The position numbers and the translations under genes are program-made. A model generated the notes under the pieces. The model worked only from the letters and a program-made list of their open reading frames with translations, was not told where the DNA came from and searched no databases. Positions 1 through 7,090 of a DNA stretch of 12,917 nucleotides are shown piece after piece. The stretch comes from an uncultured Oscillospiraceae bacterium (GTDB lineage Bacteria; Bacillota; Clostridia; Oscillospirales; Oscillospiraceae), in assembly GCA_900757415.1 (NCBI GenBank), contig CAAENU010000020.1, positions 1-12,917 of the forward strand, read 5' to 3'. The first letter of the stretch is position 1. Each line of letters starts with the position of its first letter.

Positions 1-29
1 AGTACATCGTGGTGGTGCTGTACGGATAA
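1..29 (+). CDS. C-terminal end of an unidentified upstream gene (partial)
   Basis: One frame reads YIVVVLYG and then a TAA stop at 27-29. The hydrophobic, strand-like ending and the terminator-like hairpin that follows suggest the end of a real gene belonging to the same element. Only eight or nine codons are visible, so no family can be named. In related elements a PcfB-type or other conjugation accessory gene often precedes virD4, but nothing here proves that. Confidence 0.35.
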
Positions 30-49
30 ACCAACTGAATACCCGACCG

Positions 50-80
50 AAAGACCGACAGCGTGAGCTGCCGGTCTTTT
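50..80 (+). terminator. Hairpin resembling an intrinsic terminator, just before the adhesin gene
   Basis: AAAGACCG at 50-57 pairs perfectly with CGGTCTTT at 72-79. Inside it, CAGC (59-62) pairs with GCTG (67-70) across a GTGA loop, leaving one A/C mismatch. A short T run (77-80) follows. It lies after the stop of the upstream gene and about 22 bases before the adhesin start. The T tract is short, so it may be a partial terminator, an attenuator or an mRNA processing/stability hairpin. No promoter can be seen between it and the next gene. Confidence 0.55.
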
Positions 81-101
81 GCGTTGGGAGAAAGGACGAA
101 C

Positions 102-1721
102 ATGAAGAAAACAATTCCTAAGCTGTTGACGCTGGTATGCCTTTTAGTAGCAATCATGGGTCTGTCTATCGTGACCGCCCACGCAGCCACGGTCACAGGC
201 ACGATCAGCGGCGGTAACGAGTACCGTTACCATGAGGACAAAACTCCCGTGCCGCAGTGGGGCGCGTTTACCAGTACAAAGCTGAAATACTTTACCAGAG
301 ACGATACGGGCGTAACGGTGCCTGCCTATTGCATGGAGCCATCCGTTCGCTCTGCCAGCGGCGAACTGAGCTACTCCTCCACCAGTTGGAGCAGCCTGAG
401 CTGGAATCAGCGGTACGCTGTGACGCTGGCACTCTCCTACGGCTACGGCGGTAACTATGATTTTTATGGTATCCATCCCGACTGCGCGCAGCTGGCGACG
501 CAGGCGGTGATTTGGGAGTTCGTGTGCGGCTACCGCGGCACGACCTATCCCTACACCCTGTATGATACCACCTGCGCCAACCTGTTTCACTACGCCGGCG
601 ACGGCGTGCAGGAGGCGTATGACATCCTTATTGACCGCATCATGGGTTATGGCGTGATCCCCAGCTTCGCGGTGAAGTACCGTAACCAACTTTCGGACGC
701 CAACGCCATTACGCTGACATGGGACGGCAGTCAGTATGTGGGTACAGCCACCGATACCAATGGTGTGCTGTCGCAGTATTACTTCGACACCGACATCAGC
801 GGTGTGAGCGTCAGCCGACGGCGAAATGTGCTGACCGTGACGGCCACAAAGGACGCCGCGGCGCAGCTGAACGGTTATATCAGCAGCGACTACGGCTACG
901 CACTGGATGTGGAGGGCACGGAGTCCGTGCTGCTGGAGCCCAGCAATGGCAGCAATTATCAGGCTTGCGCCGCGCTGACCTCATTGCCCGACCCCGTGTG
1001 GGCGTACATTCATTTTAAGGTCAAAATTGTGGAGGAAAAGGGCAGCCTGACCATCAATAAGGTGGACGCGGAAACCGGCAAGGCACTGGCGGGCGTGACC
1101 TACCGGCTGTATGATAGCACAGGGAAAAAGGTGGCAGATGTTACTACCGGCGCGAACGGTAAGGCGGTGTTTGCTGATTTGCCGCAGGGCAAGTACAGCT
1201 ATCAGGAGATCAGCGCGCCCAGCGGTTATGTAGTGGACAACACCAAGTATCAGATCACCATTACGGCCACAGTACTGAACATTACGCACAAGCGGACAAA
1301 TGCGTTGGCAAAAGGCAGCATCACCGTCCGCAAGGTGGATGTAACGGGCAGCCCTCTTGCCGGTGCGGAGCTGATGCTGGAGACTTCCGCGGATGGGAAG
1401 ACGTGGACGGAGGTGGGCAGAATCACCACCGACAGTACAGGCGTCGCCAAGTGGAGCGACCTAAAGGTCGGTGCGCAGTACCGCGTGACGGAAACCAAAG
1501 CTCCCGCAGGGTATACGCTGCTGACCGAGCCGCTGTTCACAGGAGTGTTGGACAGCAATAACCGAGACATTACCATCACTGCCTGCAACAATGCGGGATT
1601 TGCCCTACCGTTCACAGGCGGTACGGGATTTACAACCTATTTCCTGTTTGCAGCACTCATGCTTTGCGTGGGTGTTTATTTTTGCAAAAAATCTGATTTT
1701 ATGAAGGAGACAACCAAATGA
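102..1721 (+). CDS. LPxTG-anchored thioester/Cna_B surface adhesin (probable tip or minor pilin)
   Basis: This is a secreted, cell-wall-anchored protein of 539 residues. ATG at 102 is chosen because GGGAGAAAGGA lies at the right distance before it and the protein then begins with a clean signal peptide (MKK, hydrophobic core, cleavage near AHA, residue 28). An in-frame GTG at 63 lies inside the hairpin and is unlikely. The N-terminal half looks like a thioester (TQXA) domain. Cys77, in PAYCMEP, and Gln134, in TQAVIW (133-138), are the expected thioester pair, which in this family can bind host or cell surfaces covalently. Two Cna_B domains follow at about 313-393 and 405-490, each with an early Lys (NKVD, RKVD) and a later Glu (YQEISAP, VTETKAP), consistent with internal isopeptide bonds. 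LPFTG at 502-506, a membrane segment and a KK-containing tail form the sorting signal. Its stop overlaps the backbone pilin start by 4 bases. The family call is firm; the tip position is inferred. Confidence 0.9.
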   Translation: MKKTIPKLLTLVCLLVAIMGLSIVTAHAATVTGTISGGNEYRYHEDKTPVPQWGAFTSTKLKYFTRDDTGVTVPAYCMEPSVRSASGELSYSSTSWSSLSWNQRYAVTLALSYGYGGNYDFYGIHPDCAQLATQAVIWEFVCGYRGTTYPYTLYDTTCANLFHYAGDGVQEAYDILIDRIMGYGVIPSFAVKYRNQLSDANAITLTWDGSQYVGTATDTNGVLSQYYFDTDISGVSVSRRRNVLTVTATKDAAAQLNGYISSDYGYALDVEGTESVLLEPSNGSNYQACAALTSLPDPVWAYIHFKVKIVEEKGSLTINKVDAETGKALAGVTYRLYDSTGKKVADVTTGANGKAVFADLPQGKYSYQEISAPSGYVVDNTKYQITITATVLNITHKRTNALAKGSITVRKVDVTGSPLAGAELMLETSADGKTWTEVGRITTDSTGVAKWSDLKVGAQYRVTETKAPAGYTLLTEPLFTGVLDSNNRDITITACNNAGFALPFTGGTGFTTYFLFAALMLCVGVYFCKKSDFMKETTK

Positions 1722-3553
1722 AAAAGATCCATCGCGTGTTCGCGCTGCTCATGGCCGCTATTATGGCACTGAGCCTCATCACCACAGCGTTCGCAGAGCC
1801 GATCATCGACACCAGCAAGAAAACATCCCTTTCCATCTATAAATACGACATCACCAAGGCCGGCAAAGACGGCGCGTGGGACGCTGAGTCCTACGTCTCC
1901 ACCGGCCTGCATGACGACGCGGTTATCGACAAGCTGAGCAAGTATGCCATTCAAGGCGTGGAGTTCACCTACCTCCGTGTTGCCGACATCACCATGAACA
2001 ATGAGGTCGTGGACGGTCGGCGGCAGGTGGGCGTGCTGTATGGCTTCGACAGCTCCGACCGCAGCACCGACGTGCTGTCCGCCATCGGTCTGACCGCCGC
2101 AGACGCTCACAAGACCGAGGGCGGCGTCAACTACTTCACCAGCGATATGCTCAACAACAAGCTGTCCACCGCACTGGCTACCAACGCCACCACGGTCAAG
2201 AACGCTCTGGAAGCGGCTGTGAAAAACGGCGGCGTGGCTATGACTGAGACGGATGCCACCGGCCACGCCTCTGCTTCCAATATGGAGCAGGGCTTGTATC
2301 TCGTTGTGGAGACCCGCGTCCCCGAAAACGTGACCTCCACCTGCAATCCCTTCCTCGTGTCCCTGCCCATGACCACCATTGACGGCGTGGCGTGGAACTA
2401 CGATGTCACTGTTTACCCCAAGAACCAGACCGGTAACCCTACACTGGATAAGACCGTGCGCGAGGATAAAAACTCCACCGGCAAGAATACCGGCAGCTTG
2501 ACCGACATCAAGGACGGCTATGCCCACACCGCTACCGCCTCCGTGGGCGATGCCGTGGACTACCAGATCATCAGCACCCTGCCCACCATTACCTCCAAGG
2601 CTTCTTCTCTGAGCGAGTATACCTATGTGGATACGCTGAGCAAGGGCATCCGCTACAACAAGAATGACGTGGTCATCGAGTTCTTTAAGGACGCTGGCTG
2701 TACTGAAAAGATCGCCACCTGGGCGGAGATCTCCAGCAAGTTCACCGTGACCTACGATGACGCAGCCAACACCATGACCATCCGCATGACCGATACCGGT
2801 CTGAGCGAGATCAACGAATCCGAGAGCGTTTATACTGACAGCGTGAAGCGGGGCTATTCCGACTGCACCATGCGTATTACTTACGCCGCCACCCTGACCG
2901 CCGACGCCAAGATGGGCGATACCGACAATCCCAACGAGGTTGAACTGACGTGGCGCAGAACGAATAACACCTACTTTGATACCCTCAAGGATTGCTGTCA
3001 TGTCTACACCTACGGCATTGACGTTCTCAAGCGGTTCTCCGACAACGGCGGCAACCTGCGGAACGTGAAGTTCCGGCTGCACAACGATACTGACGACTGC
3101 TATATCATCGCGGAGCAGAAGGACGGCGTGTACTACGCCAAAGGCTTTGCCACTAAGAAGTCCGATGCTACCACCTTTGTTCCCAACGGCAGCGGCCACA
3201 TCGTGGTCAAGGGGCTGGAGGACGATACCTATTCTCTGACCGAAATTGCCACCGACAAGGGCTATGTGCTGCTGAGGGACGCGGTCAAGATCGTTATCAA
3301 GACCGCTGAGAATGGGCAGTGTGAGAAGTGCGGTGCGAAGCTGCTGACCGCCTCCGCCACCGTCAACGGCAAGGATGCCAGCATGACGGAGGGCAACGCC
3401 ATTGTGCCACTGACTGTGGTCAACAACCCCGGCTTCGACCTGCCTAAGACGGGCGGCTACGGCACGTGGATGTTCACTATTGGCGGAGTGATTCTGCTGG
3501 GTGCGGCGGCGTTTATCGTGATCCGCAGCCGTAAGCACAAGAACGAGCAGTGA
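1718..3553 (+). CDS. SpaA-type major backbone pilin with LPKTG sorting signal
   Basis: This 611-residue protein is probably the polymerising shaft subunit of a sortase-assembled pilus. It has a signal peptide ending near AFA (residue 26). Domain 1 covers about 27-235 and ends in the pilin motif VYPKN, whose Lys235 is the expected acceptor for the inter-subunit bond. Domain 2 (about 243-425) contains the typical ASVGDAVDYQI and FVDTLSKG-like stretch (here YVDTLSKGIRYN). A Cna_B-like domain 3 (about 432-574) carries an E-box (YSLTEIATDKGY, Glu509). LPKTG (575-579), a hydrophobic segment and a basic tail RSRKHKNEQ complete the sorting signal. AAGGAGA precedes the ATG, which overlaps the adhesin stop. 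The mature protein is unusually rich in cysteine for this family, with eight residues including a C-x-x-C at 535-538. The organisation matches the SpaH/EbpB type of major pilin. Confidence 0.92.
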   Translation: MKKIHRVFALLMAAIMALSLITTAFAEPIIDTSKKTSLSIYKYDITKAGKDGAWDAESYVSTGLHDDAVIDKLSKYAIQGVEFTYLRVADITMNNEVVDGRRQVGVLYGFDSSDRSTDVLSAIGLTAADAHKTEGGVNYFTSDMLNNKLSTALATNATTVKNALEAAVKNGGVAMTETDATGHASASNMEQGLYLVVETRVPENVTSTCNPFLVSLPMTTIDGVAWNYDVTVYPKNQTGNPTLDKTVREDKNSTGKNTGSLTDIKDGYAHTATASVGDAVDYQIISTLPTITSKASSLSEYTYVDTLSKGIRYNKNDVVIEFFKDAGCTEKIATWAEISSKFTVTYDDAANTMTIRMTDTGLSEINESESVYTDSVKRGYSDCTMRITYAATLTADAKMGDTDNPNEVELTWRRTNNTYFDTLKDCCHVYTYGIDVLKRFSDNGGNLRNVKFRLHNDTDDCYIIAEQKDGVYYAKGFATKKSDATTFVPNGSGHIVVKGLEDDTYSLTEIATDKGYVLLRDAVKIVIKTAENGQCEKCGAKLLTASATVNGKDASMTEGNAIVPLTVVNNPGFDLPKTGGYGTWMFTIGGVILLGAAAFIVIRSRKHKNEQ

Positions 3554-4368
3554 AGCGCTGGCTACTGGCGGCAGTCTGCGGCGTTGCGGCGCTGGGGCTG
3601 ATGCTTTATCCACTGGCGGGAGAGTTGGTAAGTGAGAAATATCATTCAGACGTTGAAACCACATATACCGCCGCCATTGAGGATACCGATGCTGCTGAAC
3701 TGACCGCCCAGCGGGAAGCGGCAGAGCAGTACAACGCCATGCTGTCCGGCGCGGCAACCATTACCAAGGGAGGGGCTTCTGCCCCTCCCTTGCCGTATGC
3801 GGAACAACTCACGGTGGGAGGCGTCATTTGCTACATCGACATCCCAAAGATCAACGTATATCTGCCCGTGCAGCACGGAACGGGCGCGGAAACGCTTGAA
3901 AAGTCAGTCGGCCATGTGGTAGGGACTTCCCTGCCAGTGGGCGGCAGCAGCACCCACGCGGTACTGTCGGCCCACAGCGGCATGGCGAGTTCCAAGCTGT
4001 TTTCGGACATCGACCAGCTTACAGAGGGCGATACATTTTACATCCATGTGCTGGGTGATACGCTGGCATACAAGGTAGACGCCATCCACACGGTACTGCC
4101 CACAGACACGAGCCTGCTGCAAATTGAGGATGGCAAGGACTATGTAACGTTGGTGACCTGCACGCCGTTCGGGGTCAATACCCACCGACTGCTGGTGCGA
4201 GGCCAGCGGGTGCCTTATGTGCCGGAGCAGGAAGCACCTGCCGCCGCAGAAAAACCTGTGGCATCCTCGTGGACGCAGCATTACCTCACCGGCTTGGGTG
4301 TCGGCCTTGGCGCGATGGCGGTAATCGGTGGTGTTTACTTTTTGGTAAGGAGGGTGCGCCATGCGTAA
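3550..4368 (+). CDS. Class C sortase (pilus polymerase), first of two
   Basis: This 272-residue membrane transpeptidase is expected to cleave LPxTG pilin and join it to the pilin lysine. There is an N-terminal membrane anchor, a sortase fold, and a C-terminal membrane segment (about 245-265) followed by RRVRHA, as in class C enzymes. Catalytic residues are His142 (LSAHSGM), Cys204 (TLVTCTPFG) and Arg213 (NTHRLLVRG); the Cys-to-Arg spacing of 9 is the class C norm. The start is GTG at 3550, overlapping the pilin TGA. No good ribosome binding site is visible, so translation probably depends on coupling to the pilin. The usual lid motif (DP followed by an aromatic) is not seen before the catalytic core. 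At that place the gene carries a perfect inverted repeat (3765-3792) encoding TKGGASAPPLP-like residues. Confidence 0.93.
   Translation: MKRWLLAAVCGVAALGLMLYPLAGELVSEKYHSDVETTYTAAIEDTDAAELTAQREAAEQYNAMLSGAATITKGGASAPPLPYAEQLTVGGVICYIDIPKINVYLPVQHGTGAETLEKSVGHVVGTSLPVGGSSTHAVLSAHSGMASSKLFSDIDQLTEGDTFYIHVLGDTLAYKVDAIHTVLPTDTSLLQIEDGKDYVTLVTCTPFGVNTHRLLVRGQRVPYVPEQEAPAAAEKPVASSWTQHYLTGLGVGLGAMAVIGGVYFLVRRVRHA
3765..3792. repeat. Perfect 12-bp inverted repeat inside the first sortase gene
   Basis: CAAGGGAGGGGC (3765-3776) and GCCCCTCCCTTG (3781-3792) are exact reverse complements around a TTCT loop. The sequence is in frame and encodes part of the stretch between the N-terminal helix and the sortase core (residues about 72-81). 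No T tract follows, so it is not a standard terminator. It may be a small palindromic insertion or an mRNA structure. No second copy was noticed in the window. Confidence 0.8.
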
Positions 4369-5047
4369 GACATCCCTTGTACTGGCGGCACTGCTGGCCG
4401 TGGCGGGCATCTGTGTGATGCTGTGGCCGGTGTTCACGGGGAACAGACTCCAAAGCAGCGCCGCAACTGCTGTGCAGGAGTTCCTGGCTGACCGTGACGA
4501 GCCGGAGCAGCAGTACCCTGAACTGCTGGCAGAGCTACAAGCCTACAATCAGCGTATCTACACTGAAAAACAATCCGGCCTTGTTGACCTCAAAGCTTGC
4601 GAGGAACCCGCCGTCGATCTGGCCGCCTATGGCATTGACGATGAAATCATCGGTGTGCTGGAGATACCTGCTATGGAGTTGACCATGCCGGTCTATCTGG
4701 GGGCATTAGACGACCACCTCGCCGCAGGTGCGGCAGTGCTGGGTAATACCTCCGCGCCCATCGGCGGTGACAACGCCAACAGCGTTATCGCAGGCCACCG
4801 TGGATGGCGCGGTGCGGACTACTTCCGGCATATCGACCGCTTGCAGATGGGCGATACCATTACGCTGACAAACCTGTGGGAAACGCTGACCTATACCGTG
4901 GCCGACATTCAAATCATCCAGCCCCACGAGGCGGATAAAATCAAGATACAGCAGGGCCGCGACCTGCTGACGCTGCTGACCTGCCATCCCTACGCTTCGG
5001 GTGGGCGGCAGCGGTTTGTGGTGTACTGCGAGAGGGCGTTGCCATGA
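4361..5047 (+). CDS. Class C-like sortase, second of two
   Basis: This 228-residue sortase has an N-terminal membrane segment and no C-terminal one, unlike its neighbour. Catalytic residues are His146 (VIAGHRGW), Cys208 (TLLTCHPYA) and Arg218 (GGRQRFVVYCER). The Cys-to-Arg spacing is 10, one more than in the first sortase. The GHRGW and TCHPY signatures fit a clostridial class C or closely related subgroup. No DP-aromatic lid is visible. ATG at 4361 is preceded by AAGGAGGG at 4347-4354, one of the strongest ribosome binding sites in the window, and overlaps the first sortase by 8 bases. It may join the adhesin to the shaft or transfer the pilus to the wall; which of these cannot be told. Its stop overlaps the virD4 start by 4 bases, linking pilus and conjugation genes. 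Confidence 0.9.
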   Translation: MRKTSLVLAALLAVAGICVMLWPVFTGNRLQSSAATAVQEFLADRDEPEQQYPELLAELQAYNQRIYTEKQSGLVDLKACEEPAVDLAAYGIDDEIIGVLEIPAMELTMPVYLGALDDHLAAGAAVLGNTSAPIGGDNANSVIAGHRGWRGADYFRHIDRLQMGDTITLTNLWETLTYTVADIQIIQPHEADKIKIQQGRDLLTLLTCHPYASGGRQRFVVYCERALP

Positions 5048-6798
5048 AGAAAATACATCCCATTGTGTGGGCAATTCTCTGCCTTCCGGTTGTATACTTC
5101 GCAATGGTGACCGCCAGCGTCTATATCCCCGGAGAGAATATTTTTGCACTCTTGGAGCGCATCAGCACTATGGTGAGGCGTCCCGATCTGCTGCGATGGA
5201 CAGCGTATACGCCGCGTTTTTTGCTGGTGTTTCTGCTGCTCTACGGCGGCGGTGTTCTTTTATACTACGCTGATCATGAAAACCGCCGCCCCGGCGAGGA
5301 ATACGGATCAGCCAAATGGGGCAATGCCCGCGAACTAAACAAGCGGTACGCAGACCGAGACGGGAAAAACGTTATCCTCACAAAGCGCGTTTCCATTGGG
5401 CTGGATGGCTACAAGCATCGGCGTAACCTCAATATCCTTGTGGTGGGCGGCAGCGGCTCCGGCAAGACGCGATTTTTCTGCAAACCCGGTATTATGAGCG
5501 TCAACTGCTCCTATCTGATCGTTGACCCAAAGGGAGAGATGCTGCGTAGTACCGGCTATCTACTTAAGGAGGAGGGATACGATATTAAGGTATTTGACCT
5601 CATCCACCCCCGGCAATCGGACGGCTATAACCCCTTCACCTACATTCGGGACGACCCGGATGTGCTGAAGCTCATGGACAATCTGGTGAAAAACACCACA
5701 CCGCCCAAGGGTGCATCCAACGATCCGTTTTGGGAAAAGGCGGAGATCGCGCTGGACTCTGCGCTGATGCTGTATCTGCTCTATGAGGCACCTGTGGAGG
5801 AACAGAACTTTGAAATGCTGATGTTCATGCTGGAATGTGCGCGGGTCATGGAGGAGGACGAACAGTACCAAAGTCCACTGGATCTGCTGTTCCAAACTTT
5901 GGAGGAGCGCGACCCGTCACATATCGCCGTGCGGGAATATAAGGTTTACAAGCAGGCGGCGGGCAAGACCGCAAAAAGCATTCTTGTGACGGCATCGGTG
6001 CGTCTGGCAGCGTTTATCTTTCCGCAGTATGCCGCCATGATGCAGACCGATGAGATGGATTTTGCTTCGATGGGTGAGCGTAAGCGCGCGATCTTTTGCG
6101 TTATTCCCGTCAACGACGGCAGCATGAACTATCTGGTCAGTATGCTGCTGACACAGTGCTTTCAACAGCTCTATCTGCGGGCGGACGAGCGGTATAACGG
6201 ACGGCTACCCATGCCGGTGCGCGTGATACAGGACGAGTGGGCCAACGTTGCCCAGCCGGACAGCTATCCCAAGGTGTTGGCTACCTGCCGCAGCTATAAT
6301 ATCGGCATCAACATCATCGTGCAGAATATTCAGAGCATAAAGGCACTGTATAAGGACGAGTGGGAGGGTATCATCGGCAACTGTGATACTCTCCTGTTTC
6401 TCGGTGGCGGCAACGAGCCCACATCACTGGAATTTGTGTCGAAGCTGCTGGGAAAGGAAACGGTGCATACCCGCACACGCGGGCAGACGAAGGGACGCAG
6501 TGGGTCAAGCTCCGTCAATTATCAGCAGACCGGGCGTGACCTGATGACCCCTGACGAAATACGGATGCTGCCCACCAATGATGCGCTGCTGTTCATTCGC
6601 GGCGAAAAGCCGGTGCGGGATAAGAAGTACGACATCAAGAAACACCCCAATGTGCGCCGCACAGCGGATGGTCGGGCGAAGCCTTACATCCACAACCCGC
6701 CTGTGCCGGACTACACGCTGCCCGACCTGCCTTACGAATTCCGCACATTGGACGACTATACATTTTTGGAGGATGACTATGAAATTGAAAAAACCTAA
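5044..6798 (+). CDS. virD4: VirD4/TraG-type conjugative coupling ATPase (CD1115 family)
   Basis: This type IV coupling protein (584 residues) is a membrane-anchored ATPase that hands the relaxase-DNA complex to the secretion channel. Two N-terminal membrane segments are visible (about 8-28 and 56-76). Then come the EYGSAKWG stretch typical of the family, Walker A GGSGSGKT at 135-142 and the DPKGEM strand. Walker B is VIQDEWANV with Asp397 and Glu398, followed by the NIIVQNIQS sensor-like segment. The length is normal for the family. The start is ATG at 5044, with GAGAGGG a few bases upstream and an ATGA overlap with the sortase stop, so translation is probably coupled to it. The gene for the next small membrane protein begins inside its last 20 bases. 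Confidence 0.95.
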   Translation: MKKIHPIVWAILCLPVVYFAMVTASVYIPGENIFALLERISTMVRRPDLLRWTAYTPRFLLVFLLLYGGGVLLYYADHENRRPGEEYGSAKWGNARELNKRYADRDGKNVILTKRVSIGLDGYKHRRNLNILVVGGSGSGKTRFFCKPGIMSVNCSYLIVDPKGEMLRSTGYLLKEEGYDIKVFDLIHPRQSDGYNPFTYIRDDPDVLKLMDNLVKNTTPPKGASNDPFWEKAEIALDSALMLYLLYEAPVEEQNFEMLMFMLECARVMEEDEQYQSPLDLLFQTLEERDPSHIAVREYKVYKQAAGKTAKSILVTASVRLAAFIFPQYAAMMQTDEMDFASMGERKRAIFCVIPVNDGSMNYLVSMLLTQCFQQLYLRADERYNGRLPMPVRVIQDEWANVAQPDSYPKVLATCRSYNIGINIIVQNIQSIKALYKDEWEGIIGNCDTLLFLGGGNEPTSLEFVSKLLGKETVHTRTRGQTKGRSGSSSVNYQQTGRDLMTPDEIRMLPTNDALLFIRGEKPVRDKKYDIKKHPNVRRTADGRAKPYIHNPPVPDYTLPDLPYEFRTLDDYTFLEDDYEIEKT

Positions 6799-7087
6799 CA
6801 CCATTGCAAGAGCCGTGTGTGCAGGCATAGGACTCACTCTCTGCTGTTTTGTGCCGGTCTACGCCACCGGCGGTGATCCACTGACCATCGTTAATAACCT
6901 GTCCGACTTCATCTTTTCGGTCATCAAGGCCATTGGCATTATCATTCTCGGCTGGGGCATCGTGCAGGTGGGCATGAGCATCCAGAGCCACGACGCCAGT
7001 CAGCGGACGCAGGGTCTGCTGTGTCTGTTCGGTGGCTTGCTTATTACCTTTGCCAAGGAGATCCTGACGCTGATCGGCGCGGTGTAA
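6779..7087 (+). CDS. Maff2-family small membrane protein (VirB2/TrbC-like)
   Basis: This 102-residue protein has a signal-like N-terminus ending near VYA, then two hydrophobic segments (around FIFSVIKAIGIIILGWGIV and LLCLFGGLLITFA). The size and layout resemble VirB2/TrbC-type pilin or channel subunits, and the position between virD4 and virB6 is where Maff2 proteins occur in Tn1549/CTn4-type elements. Two in-frame ATGs exist at 6773 and 6779. The later one is chosen because GGAGG (6768-6772) directly abuts the first and sits about 6 bases from the second. The start lies inside the end of virD4 (20-base overlap). Its role in the channel is inferred from position. Confidence 0.85.
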   Translation: MKLKKPNTIARAVCAGIGLTLCCFVPVYATGGDPLTIVNNLSDFIFSVIKAIGIIILGWGIVQVGMSIQSHDASQRTQGLLCLFGGLLITFAKEILTLIGAV

Positions 7088-7090
7088 GGT

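Noticed and set aside
63..101. An upstream GTG start for the adhesin
   Set aside because: It lies inside the hairpin, lacks a ribosome binding site, and would put a non-signal extension before a clean signal peptide starting at 102.
1676..3757. A 693-codon open frame on the minus strand opposite the backbone pilin
   Set aside because: It mirrors the codon structure of a gene with GC-rich third positions, has no ribosome binding site or recognisable domain, and runs antisense to a clearly identified pilin with complete sorting signal.
6578..6778. An N-terminally extended reading of the Maff2-like protein
   Set aside because: The extension overlaps virD4 in another frame and lacks membrane or family features; the ribosome binding site supports 6779.
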